Shown: piece after piece, positions 63,815 through 64,000 of the stretch
Layout of the letters: every line of letters starts with the position of its first letter
Numbering within the stretch: the first letter of the stretch is position 1
NCBI GenBank assembly: GCA_033557465.1
Contig: CM066039.1
Span: forward strand, 399,113,440-399,177,439
Source: Ichthyophis bannanicus
Taxonomy: Eukaryota; Chordata; Amphibia; Gymnophiona; Ichthyophiidae
Reading direction: 5' to 3'
Length of the DNA: 64,000 nt
The notes under the pieces: generated by a model
Databases searched by the model: none
What the model was told of the DNA's origin: nothing
The model's input: only the letters and a program-made list of their open reading frames with translations
Made by a program: the position numbers and the translations under genes

Positions 63815-64000
63815 ATAATTTTTCACTGAAAGGGTGGTGGATGCTTGGAATGCCCTCCCGATGGAAGTGATGGGGGCAAATACAGTGACAGAATTCAAAA
63901 TGGCATGGAACAGACACAGTGGATCCCCTTATAGCAACAGGATAAAGTCAAAACATACATAACTCTTTCTTATATCTCAACAAATAGGGGTGACCTGCAC

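Larger units (their letters stand above)
56291..64000 (+). mobile_element. CR1-F3 LINE, 5'-truncated, hosting D7, running off the right edge
   Basis: Linker KNTTFTKFRSSQTEEHRTEY, then [83 protein letters not shown], catalytic box LFADDTKICN near 57,302 (preceded by a TAA at 57,293), [65 protein letters not shown]7 is inserted at 57,986. The C-terminus VVDAWNALPMEVMG...EFKMAWNRHSG resumes at 63,815-63,930. Confidence 0.88.

Noticed and set aside
1..64000. CRISPR arrays, bacterial operons or ribosome-binding sites
   Set aside because: Sequence is vertebrate repeat DNA; no spaced direct-repeat array is present.

Overview
The window is 64 kb of vertebrate DNA, most likely amphibian. Abundant DIRS-type tyrosine-recombinase retrotransposons, CR1 and L2 LINEs and tRNA-SINEs sharing L2-like tails fit a caecilian or salamander genome, but the species is inferred from repeat content only. 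I see no single-copy host gene, rRNA, functional tRNA or CRISPR array. Almost every base that can be assigned belongs to a transposable element. Working names: D1-D7 are DIRS copies, R1-R4 are LTR-like insertions, and F1-F3 are CR1 lineages.

Left part (1-29,393): a Russian-doll nest. A CR1-F1 LINE (29,054-29,393, minus) holds D2 (minus, 2,674-29,053). D2 holds D1 (649-2,673), a CR1-F1 LINE (25,386-26,632) and D3 (minus, 3,066-24,274). D3 holds R1 (5,335-6,884), a CR1-F2 tail, two SINE/L2 tails and D4 (plus, 6,899-20,263). D4 holds a hAT-type DNA transposon (12,346-19,907), which holds R2 (12,475-14,010, minus) and D5 (14,125-19,797). Interrupted reading frames resume on the far side of each insertion, so the relative insertion order can be read directly.

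Middle (29,394-39,914): truncated CR1 copies, two more LTR-like insertions (R3, R4) at the same GTAC of a CR1-F1 tail, a foldback repeat, tRNA-SINEs, and an L2 LINE interrupted by a CR1-F3/CR1-F1 composite.

Right part (39,915-64,000): a minus-strand CR1-F1 LINE (39,915-53,435) split by an L2, a CR1-F2 and a second-lineage DIRS (D6, 46,911-52,846). An old CR1-F2 follows, then a CR1-F3 split by D7 (57,986-63,814).

DIRS copies carry gag, RT/RNase H followed by a methyltransferase-like segment, and a tyrosine recombinase (YR), bounded by inverted terminal repeats with an internal complementary region (ICR) that records the joined circle ends. Best-preserved parts: the D4 RT/RNase H frame (641 codons), the D5 YR (515 aa) and the D6 YR (434 aa, R/HxxR/Y present). 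Every copy has at least one disabled module. The most unusual items are the LTR-like family whose reading frame is open from its first base and ends in an MDCSLC-type motif, splice-site-like termini on all DIRS copies with visible ends, and a long second open frame under the RT in four copies.
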